NCBI GenBank assembly: GCA_902581795.1
Contig: CACHPL010000001.1
Coordinates: 372,001 to 436,000 of the forward strand
Direction: 5' to 3'
Length of the DNA: 64,000 nt
DNA from: an uncultured Pelagibacteraceae bacterium
GTDB taxonomy: Bacteria; Pseudomonadota; Alphaproteobacteria; Pelagibacterales; Pelagibacteraceae
Made by a program: the position numbers and the translations under genes. This document shows positions 25,229 through 34,428 of the stretch, piece by piece. Positions within the stretch are counted from its first letter, which is position 1. Each line of letters starts with the position of its first letter. The notes under the pieces are model-generated. The model saw nothing but the letters and a program-made list of their open reading frames with translations, made no database searches and was not told where the DNA came from.

Positions 25229-27994
25229 TTAGTGTGCCTGATCCCAATTATTACCTGAATTAATATCTACATCCAATGGTATTGTAAACATGTGATGCTC
25301 TGAACTCGAAACTGATTCCATGGTTTTTTTAACTATTTTCTTAAACGATGATTGTTTTTCATCTGAACACTCAAATATTAATTCATCGTGTATTTGTAAA
25401 AGCATCTTTGCATTAATTATTTTATCCGCTTTTATAAGGGAGTCTAATTTAATCATGGCCAATCTCGTTATATCTGCTGCAGAGCTTTGTATTGGAGCAT
25501 TTATTGCAGCTCTTTCTTGAAAACTCCTTACATTAAAATTTTTATCATTTATTCCTTTAAAGTGAATTCTTCTGCCAAAAATATTATTGACGTATCCACT
25601 TTTCCTGCAAAATTTTACAGTATTTTCCATGTAATCTCTTATTTCTGGAAATTTTTTAAAATATGAATTTATAAAATCTAAAGCTTCCTGATTAGATACT
25701 GAGATTTGTTTTGCTAAACCATATTGTGTGATGCCATAAATAATTCCAAAATTAATAGCTTTTGCCTTTCTTCTCAAAGCTTGATCTATTTTTTTGATTG
25801 GAACATCAAAAACCTGACTTGCTGTAATGCTATGAATATCCTCCTTATTAATGAAAGCTTTTTTTAGTTCCTTTACATCAGCAAGATCTGCAAGAATTCT
25901 CATCTCTATTTGATTGTAATCGGCAGAAATTAGAACGTTATTTTTTTCAGCAATAAAAGCCTTTCGTATTTCTCTGCCGTCTTCTGTTTTAATCGGGATA
26001 TTTTGTAAATTAGGATCGCTTGAGGCTAACCTGCCTGTATTTGTTGCGGCAAGTAAAAAGGAGGTGTGAACCCTTTTAGTTTTTAAATTGATATGATCTT
26101 GTAACGCATCTGAGTAAGTATTCTTTAGTTTGGATAACTGCCTCCAGTCTAATACTAGTTTTGGAAATTTGTGACCTTTTATGGCTAAATCTTCTAATAT
26201 AGATGCGCTTGTTGCCAAACCACCTTTCTTTGTTTTTTTTAAGTTTGCTATCTTGAGATTGTTGTAAATTATCTCTCCTAATTGTTTAGGAGATCCTATA
26301 TTAAACTCCTTATTTGCAATAGAATAGATTTCTTTTTCGATTTTTTGAATTTTATTTGAAAATTTTATAGATAATTGTTTTAGATATTTTTCGTCAACTT
26401 TAATACCATTTGACTCAAGACTAGATAAAATTCCTATCATTGGTTTTTCGAAAATCTCATAAATTTTAGTAAGTTTTTCGCTATCAAGTCTTCTTTTTAA
26501 TAGATCATATAATCGAAAAGTCACATCAGCATCTTCACCCGCATATTCTGTGGCTTTTTTTAATTCTACTTGAGAAAAATTAATTTGTTTTTTTCCAGTA
26601 CCTACCAAATCCTTAAAAGTTATAGTTTTATGACTTAAGTGAATTTCTGACAAAAGATCAAGGTTATGGCGATTTAATCCTGCATCCAATGTATAAGAAA
26701 CAAGCATCGTGTCTTCCATTGATTTCATTTTGATATTATTTTTTTTTAAAATTAAATAATCAAATTTTATATTTTGACCAACTTTTTTGATGCTCTCGTC
26801 CTCAAGAATTGGTTTAATTTTTTTAAGAACCCTATCAAGATTAAGGCAATCCTCATCTGCATTTTTGAAAGGTATATAGCATGCCTTTCCAGGACTATAA
26901 CAAAACGATATGCCAACCAAATTCGCCTCCAGTGGATTAAGCGATGTGGTCTCGGTATCAACAGATATTAAATTTTTCTCTTTAAGAATTGAAATCCACT
27001 TTTCTAAAGCCTCTTCATTTAAAATTGTTTCATATTGTTTTAAATTAATTTTTTCATGTTTTTTTTTCCTATTAATTATTTTTTCATTGTTCGCCTCTCC
27101 GTATAAGCTTATTGCCTGGCTTAAAAGTCTATTAAATTCCATCTCTCTTAAAAAACTATAAAGTTTGTTTCTATTAATATCTTTTATTAAAAACTCTTGT
27201 AGTTTATGTTTAACTGGAACATTATCTTTTAATGTTACAAGTTTTTTGCTTATGAGCGCCGACTCTTTATTATCAATAAGAGTCTGTTTTCTTTTCTTCT
27301 GGGGAATTTCATTAACTTTTTTTAAAAGATTATCTAAACTTTTATATTTATTGATTAACTCCGCTGCTGTCTTAATACCTATGCCAGGTACACCAGGTAC
27401 ATTATCTGATGAGTCTCCAGCTAAAGATTGAACGTCTATAACTTGGTTTGGCTTGACACCAAATTTTTTAATAACTTCTGATTCTCCAATAACTTTACTT
27501 TTCATGGGGTCAAATAAACGTATATTCTTAGATACAAGCTGCATTAAATCTTTATCTGAGGAAATTATTGTAACTTTTGCACCTGATTTAATTATTTCTT
27601 TGGCATATGTTGCTATTAAATCGTCAGCTTCAAAATTAATTTGTTCAACTGATGGCACATTGAATGCTTCGACAGATTTTCTTATATATTCAAATTGGGG
27701 GGCTAAATCATCAGGGGGATCTGATCTGTTTGCTTTATAATCTTTAAATATTTCATTTCTAAAATTTTTTCTTGCAGAGTCAAAAATTACAGCAAAATGA
27801 GTTGGTTTATTTTCTGAGTCGTCTGATCTCGAATCTTCTAATAATTTAAAAAGCATATTACTAAAGCCACTTACTGCTCCAGTGGGCAATCCATCGCTCT
27901 TTCTAGATAATGGGGGAAGCGCATAATAGGCTCTGAAAATATACCCAGACCCATCTACAAGATAATAATGTTCAGTTTTTTTTACTTTACTCAT
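25229..27994 (-). CDS. polA: DNA polymerase I
   Basis: About 921 residues from the ATG at 27994; the upstream TTG codon adds only one residue. Domains in order: 5'-3' exonuclease (about 8-290, YYLVDGSGYIFRAYYALP and the AGDSSDNVPGVPGIGIKTA helix-hairpin-helix), 3'-5' exonuclease (about 320-500, with SVDTETTSLNPLEANLVG keeping catalytic Asp/Glu, so proofreading is probably active), and polymerase (SADYNQIEMRILAHL-like motif A, AKAINFGIIYGI motif B, QIHDELIF motif C). Complete and of normal length. Role in lagging-strand maturation and excision repair. Confidence 0.95.
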   Translation of the reverse strand: MSKVKKTEHYYLVDGSGYIFRAYYALPPLSRKSDGLPTGAVSGFSNMLFKLLEDSRSDDSENKPTHFAVIFDSARKNFRNEIFKDYKANRSDPPDDLAPQFEYIRKSVEAFNVPSVEQINFEADDLIATYAKEIIKSGAKVTIISSDKDLMQLVSKNIRLFDPMKSKVIGESEVIKKFGVKPNQVIDVQSLAGDSSDNVPGVPGIGIKTAAELINKYKSLDNLLKKVNEIPQKKRKQTLIDNKESALISKKLVTLKDNVPVKHKLQEFLIKDINRNKLYSFLREMEFNRLLSQAISLYGEANNEKIINRKKKHEKINLKQYETILNEEALEKWISILKEKNLISVDTETTSLNPLEANLVGISFCYSPGKACYIPFKNADEDCLNLDRVLKKIKPILEDESIKKVGQNIKFDYLILKKNNIKMKSMEDTMLVSYTLDAGLNRHNLDLLSEIHLSHKTITFKDLVGTGKKQINFSQVELKKATEYAGEDADVTFRLYDLLKRRLDSEKLTKIYEIFEKPMIGILSSLESNGIKVDEKYLKQLSIKFSNKIQKIEKEIYSIANKEFNIGSPKQLGEIIYNNLKIANLKKTKKGGLATSASILEDLAIKGHKFPKLVLDWRQLSKLKNTYSDALQDHINLKTKRVHTSFLLAATNTGRLASSDPNLQNIPIKTEDGREIRKAFIAEKNNVLISADYNQIEMRILADLADVKELKKAFINKEDIHSITASQVFDVPIKKIDQALRRKAKAINFGIIYGITQYGLAKQISVSNQEALDFINSYFKKFPEIRDYMENTVKFCRKSGYVNNIFGRRIHFKGINDKNFNVRSFQERAAINAPIQSSAADITRLAMIKLDSLIKADKIINAKMLLQIHDELIFECSDEKQSSFKKIVKKTMESVSSSEHHMFTIPLDVDINSGNNWDQAH

Positions 27995-28000
27995 CAAATA

Positions 28001-28030
28001 ATGATATCTTAATTTTTTTCATGATATAAT
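28001..28030 (+). promoter_or_regulatory. Candidate promoter for the ABC ATPase gene
   Basis: TATAAT (28025-28030) is a perfect -10 box, with ATGATA (28001-28006, 4/6 to -35) 18 bases upstream. A start near 28037 would leave a leader of about 5 bases before the ATG at 28042. The site sits in the short divergent spacer shared with polA. Motif match only, in AT-rich DNA where chance boxes are common. Confidence 0.35.
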
Positions 28031-28041
28031 AATATTAAATT

Positions 28042-28968
28042 ATGGATAAAATTGCATTATCTGCAGAAAATCTTACTAAAATTTACTCAAAAAATAATAC
28101 TTCTAACAAATCTGTATTAGCGTTAAATAAATTAAATTTAGAAGTAAAACAGGGGGAAATTTTTGGACTTTTAGGGCCCAATGGCGCAGGCAAGACAACA
28201 TTCATAAATATTCTTGGTGGAATTGTAATGAAAACCTCAGGTAAGGTTCATGTATGGGGGTTTGATTTAGATAAAAATGCAAGGCAAGTTAGAGCATCAA
28301 TAGGAATAGTTCCGCAGGAAGTAAACTTGGATGCCTTTTTTAGTCCGAAAAAGTTACTAGAACTACAGGCGGGCTTATATGGTGTCAAAAATAGCGAAAG
28401 AATTACAAATTTAATTTTAAAAATGGTTTCTTTAGATAAACAAGCAAACTCGTACGCAAGAAGCTTGTCTGGAGGAATGAAAAGAAGGCTGCTTATTGCA
28501 AAGGCCATGGTACATCAACCTCCAATTTTAGTTTTAGACGAACCCACTGCCGGAGTAGATGTCGAATTAAGAAAAAACTTATGGAATAATGTTGAGGAAC
28601 TCAATCAGATTGGAGTAACAATTATATTAACTACACATAACCTATATGAAGCTCAAGACATGTGTAATAGAATTGCAATTATAAATAAAGGCAATTTAGT
28701 AGCCTTAGACACAACCGTAAAATTACTTGAAAGAATTGAGACAAAAAAAATAAAGTTTAAAGTTGAAGATGTAGGCAATTTTGAAAAAATTAAGCTAAAT
28801 GGTGTTAAATTTTCAAAAGATGACACTCAAATTACCGCCACTTATGATAAAAATAAATTTAAATTTGACCAAATAATAAATGTTGTAAAAAATCATGCTG
28901 AAATTATTGATATATCAACAGATGAGGGTGATTTAGAAGATATATTTTTACAAGTAACAAATAGGTAG
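28042..28968 (+). CDS. ABC-2 type transporter ATP-binding protein (CcmA/DrrA-like), no permease next to it
   Basis: 308 residues. Walker A GLLGPNGAGKTTFINIL (about 45-61), Q-loop GIVPQEVNL, signature LSGGMKRRLLIAKAM, Walker B ILVLDEPTAGVD and the switch His in LTTHNLYEAQDMC. A C-terminal extension of about 90 residues resembles the regulatory tail of DrrA/NodI exporter ATPases. This is the COG1131 type, not an ECF biotin ATPase such as BioM. The usual ABC-2 permease gene does not follow; bioY does, 32 bases later. It may pair with a permease encoded elsewhere. Confidence 0.88.
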   Translation: MDKIALSAENLTKIYSKNNTSNKSVLALNKLNLEVKQGEIFGLLGPNGAGKTTFINILGGIVMKTSGKVHVWGFDLDKNARQVRASIGIVPQEVNLDAFFSPKKLLELQAGLYGVKNSERITNLILKMVSLDKQANSYARSLSGGMKRRLLIAKAMVHQPPILVLDEPTAGVDVELRKNLWNNVEELNQIGVTIILTTHNLYEAQDMCNRIAIINKGNLVALDTTVKLLERIETKKIKFKVEDVGNFEKIKLNGVKFSKDDTQITATYDKNKFKFDQIINVVKNHAEIIDISTDEGDLEDIFLQVTNR

Positions 28969-29000
28969 ATTTTTTTGTAAATAAAAGTAAGAATAGCGTT

Positions 29001-29546
29001 ATGGAATTAATTAAAAATTTAAAAGAAATTTCTGTAGTGAAAAATTTATTTTTAGCGATTATGGGAACTATAGTTTTAGCAATATCAGCAAAAATAAAAA
29101 TACCTTTTTGGCCGGTGCCAATGACCATGCAGACCTTTGTGGTTTTACTAATTGGAATTATATATGGCTGGAAATTAGGCTTGTTTACTGTTTCATTATA
29201 CTTATTAGAAGGTATTGGCGGATTGCCTGTTTTTGCAGGAACGCCTGAAAAAGGAATAGGCTGGATTTATTTTACAAGTAATACTATGGGATATTTGCTC
29301 GGTTTTTTAGTAGCAGTGTTTTTAGCAGGTTATCTAAAATTTAATAATAATTTCTTTAATAATTTTTTTAAATTAATACTTTCAGTAAGTTTTATTTATA
29401 TTTTAGGATTAATGTGGCTGGGGTCATTAATAGGTTGGGATAAACCAGTATTTGAATTTGGAGCCCAACCCTTTTTATTAGCTGAACTATTCAAAGTTTT
29501 AATATTAACTCTTTTAATTCCAAAAATTTTAAGATTTAGAAGTTAA
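29001..29546 (+). CDS. bioY: Biotin transporter substrate-binding component BioY
   Basis: 181 residues, six membrane helices. BioY signatures are present: PFWPVPMTMQTFVVLLIG (about 35-52) and LEGIGGLPVFAG (about 70-81), then GYLLGFLVA near 100. BioY is the S component of energy-coupling-factor biotin importers. Solitary BioY proteins are known and can support uptake without BioMN, which are not seen here. The preceding ATPase is of the exporter class, so I infer no functional link. The stop shares a TTAA with the stop of convergent regA. Confidence 0.92.
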   Translation: MELIKNLKEISVVKNLFLAIMGTIVLAISAKIKIPFWPVPMTMQTFVVLLIGIIYGWKLGLFTVSLYLLEGIGGLPVFAGTPEKGIGWIYFTSNTMGYLLGFLVAVFLAGYLKFNNNFFNNFFKLILSVSFIYILGLMWLGSLIGWDKPVFEFGAQPFLLAELFKVLILTLLIPKILRFRS

Positions 29547-30115
29547 CGAGGGGATCTTTTAGATAAGATTCGTTGAAGAGTTCTTCTGTGCATTTTTAGC
29601 CTTCTTGCAGTCTCTGAGACATTTCTATTGCAAAGCTCAAAAACCCTATGAATATGCTCCCATTTGACCCTGTCTGCAGACATTGGATTTTCTGGAGGTT
29701 TGGCCTTCGAATTTGGGTCTGCTAAGAGCGCGGACTCGACATCATCTGCATCTACTGGCTTGGCCATATAATCTATAGCCCCGGCCTTAACTGCTGCAAC
29801 AGCAGTGGGTAAATTCCCGTATCCAGTGAGCATAACGATCCTGCTGTCATTTTTTATCTTGCTTATTTCCTTAACCACATTAAGACCACTACCATCTTCC
29901 AGTCTAAGGTCTATTAACGCGAAATTAGGCGGGGAAGAATTAACCAATTTTATAGCGTTATCAACACTTTTAGCATCTTTTACTTGAAATCCTTTTTTTT
30001 CCATTGCCCTTGCTAATCGCATTCTAAACGGGTCGTCGTCATCCACTATCAATAGAGATTTGTCTTCGAAGTCCGAAATTTTTAAACCAGGGGGTGTTTT
30101 ATCATCTTTAATCAC
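29543..30115 (-). CDS. regA: Redox response regulator RegA/PrrA/ActR
   Basis: About 190 residues from the GTG at 30115. The frame extends to an ATG at 30196, but that adds 27 residues unlike the family, whose members begin about 12-20 residues before the SLLIVDDDDPF segment; either start is possible. Receiver with phospho-Asp in ALIDLRLEDGSGL and Lys in MAKPVDADD. The Fis-type helix-turn-helix NVSETARRLKMHRRTLQRIL is almost invariant in this family. RegA and its kinase RegB, encoded 4.3 kb away here, switch respiratory, carbon and nitrogen genes with redox state. Usually regA and regB are adjacent. Confidence 0.9.
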   Translation of the reverse strand: MIKDDKTPPGLKISDFEDKSLLIVDDDDPFRMRLARAMEKKGFQVKDAKSVDNAIKLVNSSPPNFALIDLRLEDGSGLNVVKEISKIKNDSRIVMLTGYGNLPTAVAAVKAGAIDYMAKPVDADDVESALLADPNSKAKPPENPMSADRVKWEHIHRVFELCNRNVSETARRLKMHRRTLQRILSKRSPR

Positions 30116-30275
30116 ATCTTTGCATATAGTCACTAAGACAAAAAATTCAATGCGACAATATTGAATTATTTGCTTTACATAAATTGTAAAAACCATTAAA
30201 CGCGAATAAATAAGCTTGTTTTATTAAATTTTATAAAGCTGATTGTGTAACAAAACGGGAGACACACACAAAAAA

Positions 30276-31454
30276 ATGAGAAAATTTGAAAGTGTTAACA
30301 AATTGGTTAACAGTTTAAAACCAGATCATCCGGTCTACTGTATTAGACCTAAATCAATAAAAAAATCGGTAGAGTTTTTTAAAAACAACTTTCCTGGAAA
30401 AATTCTTTACGCTGTAAAAACAAATCCCAACGAAAAAGTTATAAAAATTATAATTAACAATGGCATTGAAAACTTTGATGTTGCTTCAATTAACGAAATT
30501 AAATTGATAAGAAAAATTGATAGTAAAGTTAAAATATACTTCATGCATACAATAAAAAGCAGGAAAAGTATTCGGGAAGCATATTTTCAACACAACGTTA
30601 AAGATTTTGCGCTAGATACAAAAGAGGAGCTGCTTAAAATTCTTGAAGCAACAAATAATGCAAAAAATTTAAATTTGTATGTGAGAATAGCAATTTCAAA
30701 TGAACACGCAGAAATTGATTTGTCTAGAAAGTTTGGTGCTTTACCTAGTGAAGCATTAGGATTACTAAGATTGTGCAAAGAACATAGCAAAAAAGTAGGC
30801 CTGAGTTTTCATGTTGGATCACAATGTATGGACAAAATTTCTTTTTTAAAAGGAATTAATGAGGTAGGAAATATCATTAAAAAAACTAAAATTGTGCCTG
30901 ACGTAATTAATTTAGGTGGAGGATTTCCATCTGTGTACCCAGATTTAACACCTGAACCCATAGAGAATTATATGAGTGAAATCAAAAAAGGATTAAAAAA
31001 TTTAAAATTAGAAAAAATGCCAGAAATATTTTGTGAACCAGGTCGCGCTATTGTAGCTGAGGCTGGTTCTACAATCGTCAAAGTTATATTAAAGAAAAAA
31101 CAAAAACTTTACATTAATGATGGAACTTATGGATCTTTATTTGATGCGGGAGTACCAAACTTTGTTTTGCCTTCAAGAATGATAACAAATGGAAGACTGC
31201 TTTCAAAAAAACTAACTCCTTTTAATTTTTATGGACCAACCTGTGATAGCCTCGATTACATGAAAGGACCTTTCATGCTGCCAAATAATATTAAAGAAGG
31301 AGACTACATTGAGCTCGGACAGCTAGGTGCTTACGGGACTACGTTTAGGACAAAATTTAATGGTTTTTATTCAGATGCGATCTATCAAGTGGATGACAAA
31401 CCTATACTTTCAATGTACGATCGTGAAGATAAGTATGGTTACTTAGTTGCTTAA
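30276..31454 (+). CDS. Fold type III PLP-dependent basic amino acid decarboxylase (ornithine/lysine/arginine)
   Basis: About 392 residues from the ATG at 30276; the frame runs 33 bases further up only to a TTG. PLP lysine in ILYAVKTNP (about residue 48). HVGSQC, NLGGGFPS (phosphate-binding Gly-rich loop), CEPGRAIVAEAG and the catalytic Cys in GPTCDSLDYM are all present. The family includes ornithine, lysine and some short arginine decarboxylases. Because aguA and aguB follow, agmatine-producing arginine decarboxylation is attractive, but sequence alone does not settle the substrate. The stop overlaps the next start (TAATG). Confidence 0.87.
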   Translation: MRKFESVNKLVNSLKPDHPVYCIRPKSIKKSVEFFKNNFPGKILYAVKTNPNEKVIKIIINNGIENFDVASINEIKLIRKIDSKVKIYFMHTIKSRKSIREAYFQHNVKDFALDTKEELLKILEATNNAKNLNLYVRIAISNEHAEIDLSRKFGALPSEALGLLRLCKEHSKKVGLSFHVGSQCMDKISFLKGINEVGNIIKKTKIVPDVINLGGGFPSVYPDLTPEPIENYMSEIKKGLKNLKLEKMPEIFCEPGRAIVAEAGSTIVKVILKKKQKLYINDGTYGSLFDAGVPNFVLPSRMITNGRLLSKKLTPFNFYGPTCDSLDYMKGPFMLPNNIKEGDYIELGQLGAYGTTFRTKFNGFYSDAIYQVDDKPILSMYDREDKYGYLVA

Positions 31455-32497
31455 TGAATAAAAAAAATGGCCCCTCGCTAGGCCACAACAAAAAATCTTT
31501 ATTAAAATCTGAAATTGAACATATAGATATAACTTCTTTTGACTCTCGAAAGATTATTGAGTCTATGAAAAAAATGTCTTTTACATCTAGAGATACAGCT
31601 AAAGCTGCTGAAATTTACAATGATATGATAAAAGATAAAAATTGCTCTATATTTTTAACATTAGCTGGGTCCACTTCAGCAGCAGGCTGTATGAAACTTT
31701 ATACTGATTTAGTAAAATACAATATGGTTGATGCAATTGTGGCTACTGGGGCCTCAATTATCGATATGGATTTCTTTGAAGCATTGGGATTCAAACATTA
31801 TCAAGGAGATCAATTTCAAAATGATAAGATTTTAAGAGAAAACTATATAGACAGAATATATGATACATACATTGATGAGGAACAATTACAAATTTGCGAT
31901 AAAACTATATGTGAAATAGCTAATAAGCTCCCCCCAAAATCTTATACATCGCGAGAATTTATTAAAGAAATTGGAAGATATTTGAAAAAAAATGCAAAAA
32001 AGAAAAATTCATTAATTGAAATTGCTTATGACCACAATGTTCCAATATTTTGTCCTGCATTCACTGATAGTTCGGCTGGATTTGGTTTGGTAATGCATCA
32101 AGAACAGAACCCCATTAAACACATAACTATAGACTCAATTAGGGAATTTAGAGAACTTACGGAAATCAAACTAAAGTCCAAAGACTCAGGTCTATTAATG
32201 GTTGGAGGCGGAGTTCCAAAGAATTTTGTTCAAGATACGGTAGTTTGTGCAGAGCTTTTAGGGAAAAAAGTTGATATGCATAAATACGCTATACAAATAA
32301 CGGTCGCGGACACAAGAGATGGCGCTTGTAGCAGCTCAACACTTAAGGAAGCAAGTTCATGGGGTAAAGTTGATACTTCAAAAGAGCAGATGGTATTTGC
32401 TGAGGCTACTAGTGTACTTCCATTAATTGCGAGTGATGCATATCATCGTCAAAATTGGAAAAATAGAGAGAGAAGAAATTTCCAAAAATTATTTTAA
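31454..32497 (+). CDS. Deoxyhypusine synthase-like protein, probable homospermidine-type polyamine synthase
   Basis: 347 residues. NAD-dependent aminobutyl transferase family. Conserved: LAGSTSAAG (NAD site), ATGASIIDMD, DSSAGFGL, and the catalytic Lys305 in EASSWGKVD, matching EAVSWGK of eukaryotic deoxyhypusine synthase. Bacteria lack eIF5A, and several bacterial members make homospermidine from putrescine. Its place between a basic amino acid decarboxylase and agmatine-to-putrescine enzymes supports such a role. It overlaps the decarboxylase by one base and precedes aguB by 4 bases. Confidence 0.87.
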   Translation: MNKKNGPSLGHNKKSLLKSEIEHIDITSFDSRKIIESMKKMSFTSRDTAKAAEIYNDMIKDKNCSIFLTLAGSTSAAGCMKLYTDLVKYNMVDAIVATGASIIDMDFFEALGFKHYQGDQFQNDKILRENYIDRIYDTYIDEEQLQICDKTICEIANKLPPKSYTSREFIKEIGRYLKKNAKKKNSLIEIAYDHNVPIFCPAFTDSSAGFGLVMHQEQNPIKHITIDSIREFRELTEIKLKSKDSGLLMVGGGVPKNFVQDTVVCAELLGKKVDMHKYAIQITVADTRDGACSSSTLKEASSWGKVDTSKEQMVFAEATSVLPLIASDAYHRQNWKNRERRNFQKLF

Positions 32498-32501
32498 TAA
32501 A

Positions 32502-33377
32502 ATGGCAAAAACAAAAATAGCTTTAATACAGATGAAAATGTCGTCTGAGCATCAAAAAAATTTGGATACTGCGGTAAAAAAAATAAAAGAAGCAAGTAAA
32601 AAAAAAGCTAAAATAATTTGTTTACCAGAGTTATTTTTATCTAATTACTTTTGCCAAGAAGAGAAGCATTCTAATTTTAATTTAGCAGAAAAAATACCAG
32701 GAAAAACAACAAATATTTTTTCTTCATTATCAAGACAACTCAAAATTATAATTATCCTGCCTATTTTTGAAAAAAAAGCTTCAGGGATATACCATAATTC
32801 GTGTGTGGTGATTGATGAAAATGGTAAAATTATCGGCAAGTATAGAAAAATGCATATACCAGATGACCCTCAGTACTTTGAAAAATTTTATTTTACACCT
32901 GGAGATCTTGGATTTAAATCTTTTAAAACTAGTTACGGAAATCTAGGAACATTAATATGTTGGGACCAATGGTTTCCTGAAGCGGCAAGACTAACTTCTT
33001 TACAAGGTGCTGAGATAATTTTTTATCCAACTGCTATTGGATGGCATCCAAAAGAAAAGAAAAAGTTTGGAAAATCACAACTTAACTCTTGGATATCTAT
33101 TCAAAGATCACACGCAATAGCGAACGGTGTGTATGTTGCTGCAGTAAATAGGGTTGGTGTAGAAAAACAGGGTTCTAAAAAATTAGAGTTTTGGGGAAAC
33201 ACAACAGTATTTGATCCGAGTGGAAATATAATTGCAAAAGCCGATAAGGCAGAAAAAACTTTAATTTGTGATATTGATTTTAAAAAAGTTGAAAATGTAA
33301 GAAGACACTGGCCTTTTTTCAGGGACAGAAGGATAGACTATTACAAAGGTATATTAAATAACCCCAAAGATGCCTGA
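32502..33377 (+). CDS. aguB: N-carbamoylputrescine amidase
   Basis: About 291 residues from the ATG at 32502; the longer frame upstream runs into the previous gene. Nitrilase superfamily with the Glu-Lys-Cys triad: Glu in CLPELFLSNYF, Lys in YRKMHIPDDP, Cys in GTLICWDQWFPEAAR. The DPQYFEKFYFTPGD and the IFYPTAIGWHP segments are typical of AguB. It converts N-carbamoylputrescine to putrescine, CO2 and ammonia. It overlaps aguA by 8 bases, so the two act in sequence from one transcript. Confidence 0.92.
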   Translation: MAKTKIALIQMKMSSEHQKNLDTAVKKIKEASKKKAKIICLPELFLSNYFCQEEKHSNFNLAEKIPGKTTNIFSSLSRQLKIIIILPIFEKKASGIYHNSCVVIDENGKIIGKYRKMHIPDDPQYFEKFYFTPGDLGFKSFKTSYGNLGTLICWDQWFPEAARLTSLQGAEIIFYPTAIGWHPKEKKKFGKSQLNSWISIQRSHAIANGVYVAAVNRVGVEKQGSKKLEFWGNTTVFDPSGNIIAKADKAEKTLICDIDFKKVENVRRHWPFFRDRRIDYYKGILNNPKDA

Positions 33378-34422
33378 AATACGAAGAGACGGTATTTATA
33401 GGATGCCCGCTGAGTGGGAGCCACAGAACTCGACCTGGATTGCTTGGCCACATAATAAAGAAGATTGGCCTGGTAAATTTAATGAAATACCATGGGTTTT
33501 TAGCAAAATAATTACAATACTTTCAAAAACACAATCAGTAAATATTTTGGTTAAAGACAAATCATACAAAAAAAAAGCAATTTTTTTTCTAAAAATCCTT
33601 AGTGCTAAAATGAAGAATATAAAAATAATAATTTGTAAAACAGATAGGGCATGGACACGAGATTTTTTACCAATATTTTTAAAAGATGAAAGAAATAGGA
33701 ACATTATATCTAATTGGGAATTTAATGGTTGGGCAAAATATAAAAATTTTAAAAATGATAATAAAGCTTATTTAAAGGTAAAAAAACTTAAGAAAATTAA
33801 AATTATAAAGCCAAACTATATGGGAAAAAAAATTATTCTAGAAGGAGGTTCTATTGACGTAAATGGTAGTGGTCTTATTTTAACAACAAAGCAATGTCTG
33901 TTAAGTAAAATACAACAAAGAAATAAAGGATTCAAAATTCATGACTACAATCAAATATTTAATAAATTTTTTGGTACGAAAAAAGTTATTTGGCTAAATA
34001 AAGGAATATATGGAGATGATACTCATGGTCACATAGATGATATTGCAAGATTTGTAAGTAAAAATAAAATATTTATTGCAAAAGAAAATAACAAAAAAGA
34101 TAAAAATTTTAAAAATTTAAACGAAAATATAAGAATAGTTAAAGAATTTAAAAGAGTTAGCAAACAAAAATTGAAAATTATTTATTTACCCATGCCTAAA
34201 CCTAAATTTATTGATGGTATTAGGGTCCCCGCAAGCTATTTAAATTTTTACATAGCTAATAAAGTAGTTTTGGTACCTTGTTTTGATGACTTAAATGATG
34301 AAATTGTTATTAAAATATTTAAAAAACATTTTAAAAATAGAAAAGTAATTCCAATAAATTGCTCAACATTAGTTTGGGGGTTAGGAACTATTCATTGTAT
34401 GACTCAACAAGAGCCTAATTAG
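33370..34422 (+). CDS. aguA: Agmatine deiminase
   Basis: 350 residues. Converts agmatine to N-carbamoylputrescine and ammonia. MPAEWEPQNSTWIAWPHNKEDWPG is the family opening. ILEGGSIDVNG, DTHGHIDDIARFV (catalytic His and acidic residues) and the C-terminal WGLGTIHCMTQQEP with nucleophile Cys343 are intact. Last gene of the polyamine operon; the stop is 6 bases from the stop of convergent regB. Confidence 0.93.
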   Translation: MPEIRRDGIYRMPAEWEPQNSTWIAWPHNKEDWPGKFNEIPWVFSKIITILSKTQSVNILVKDKSYKKKAIFFLKILSAKMKNIKIIICKTDRAWTRDFLPIFLKDERNRNIISNWEFNGWAKYKNFKNDNKAYLKVKKLKKIKIIKPNYMGKKIILEGGSIDVNGSGLILTTKQCLLSKIQQRNKGFKIHDYNQIFNKFFGTKKVIWLNKGIYGDDTHGHIDDIARFVSKNKIFIAKENNKKDKNFKNLNENIRIVKEFKRVSKQKLKIIYLPMPKPKFIDGIRVPASYLNFYIANKVVLVPCFDDLNDEIVIKIFKKHFKNRKVIPINCSTLVWGLGTIHCMTQQEPN

Positions 34423-34428
34423 ACAATT

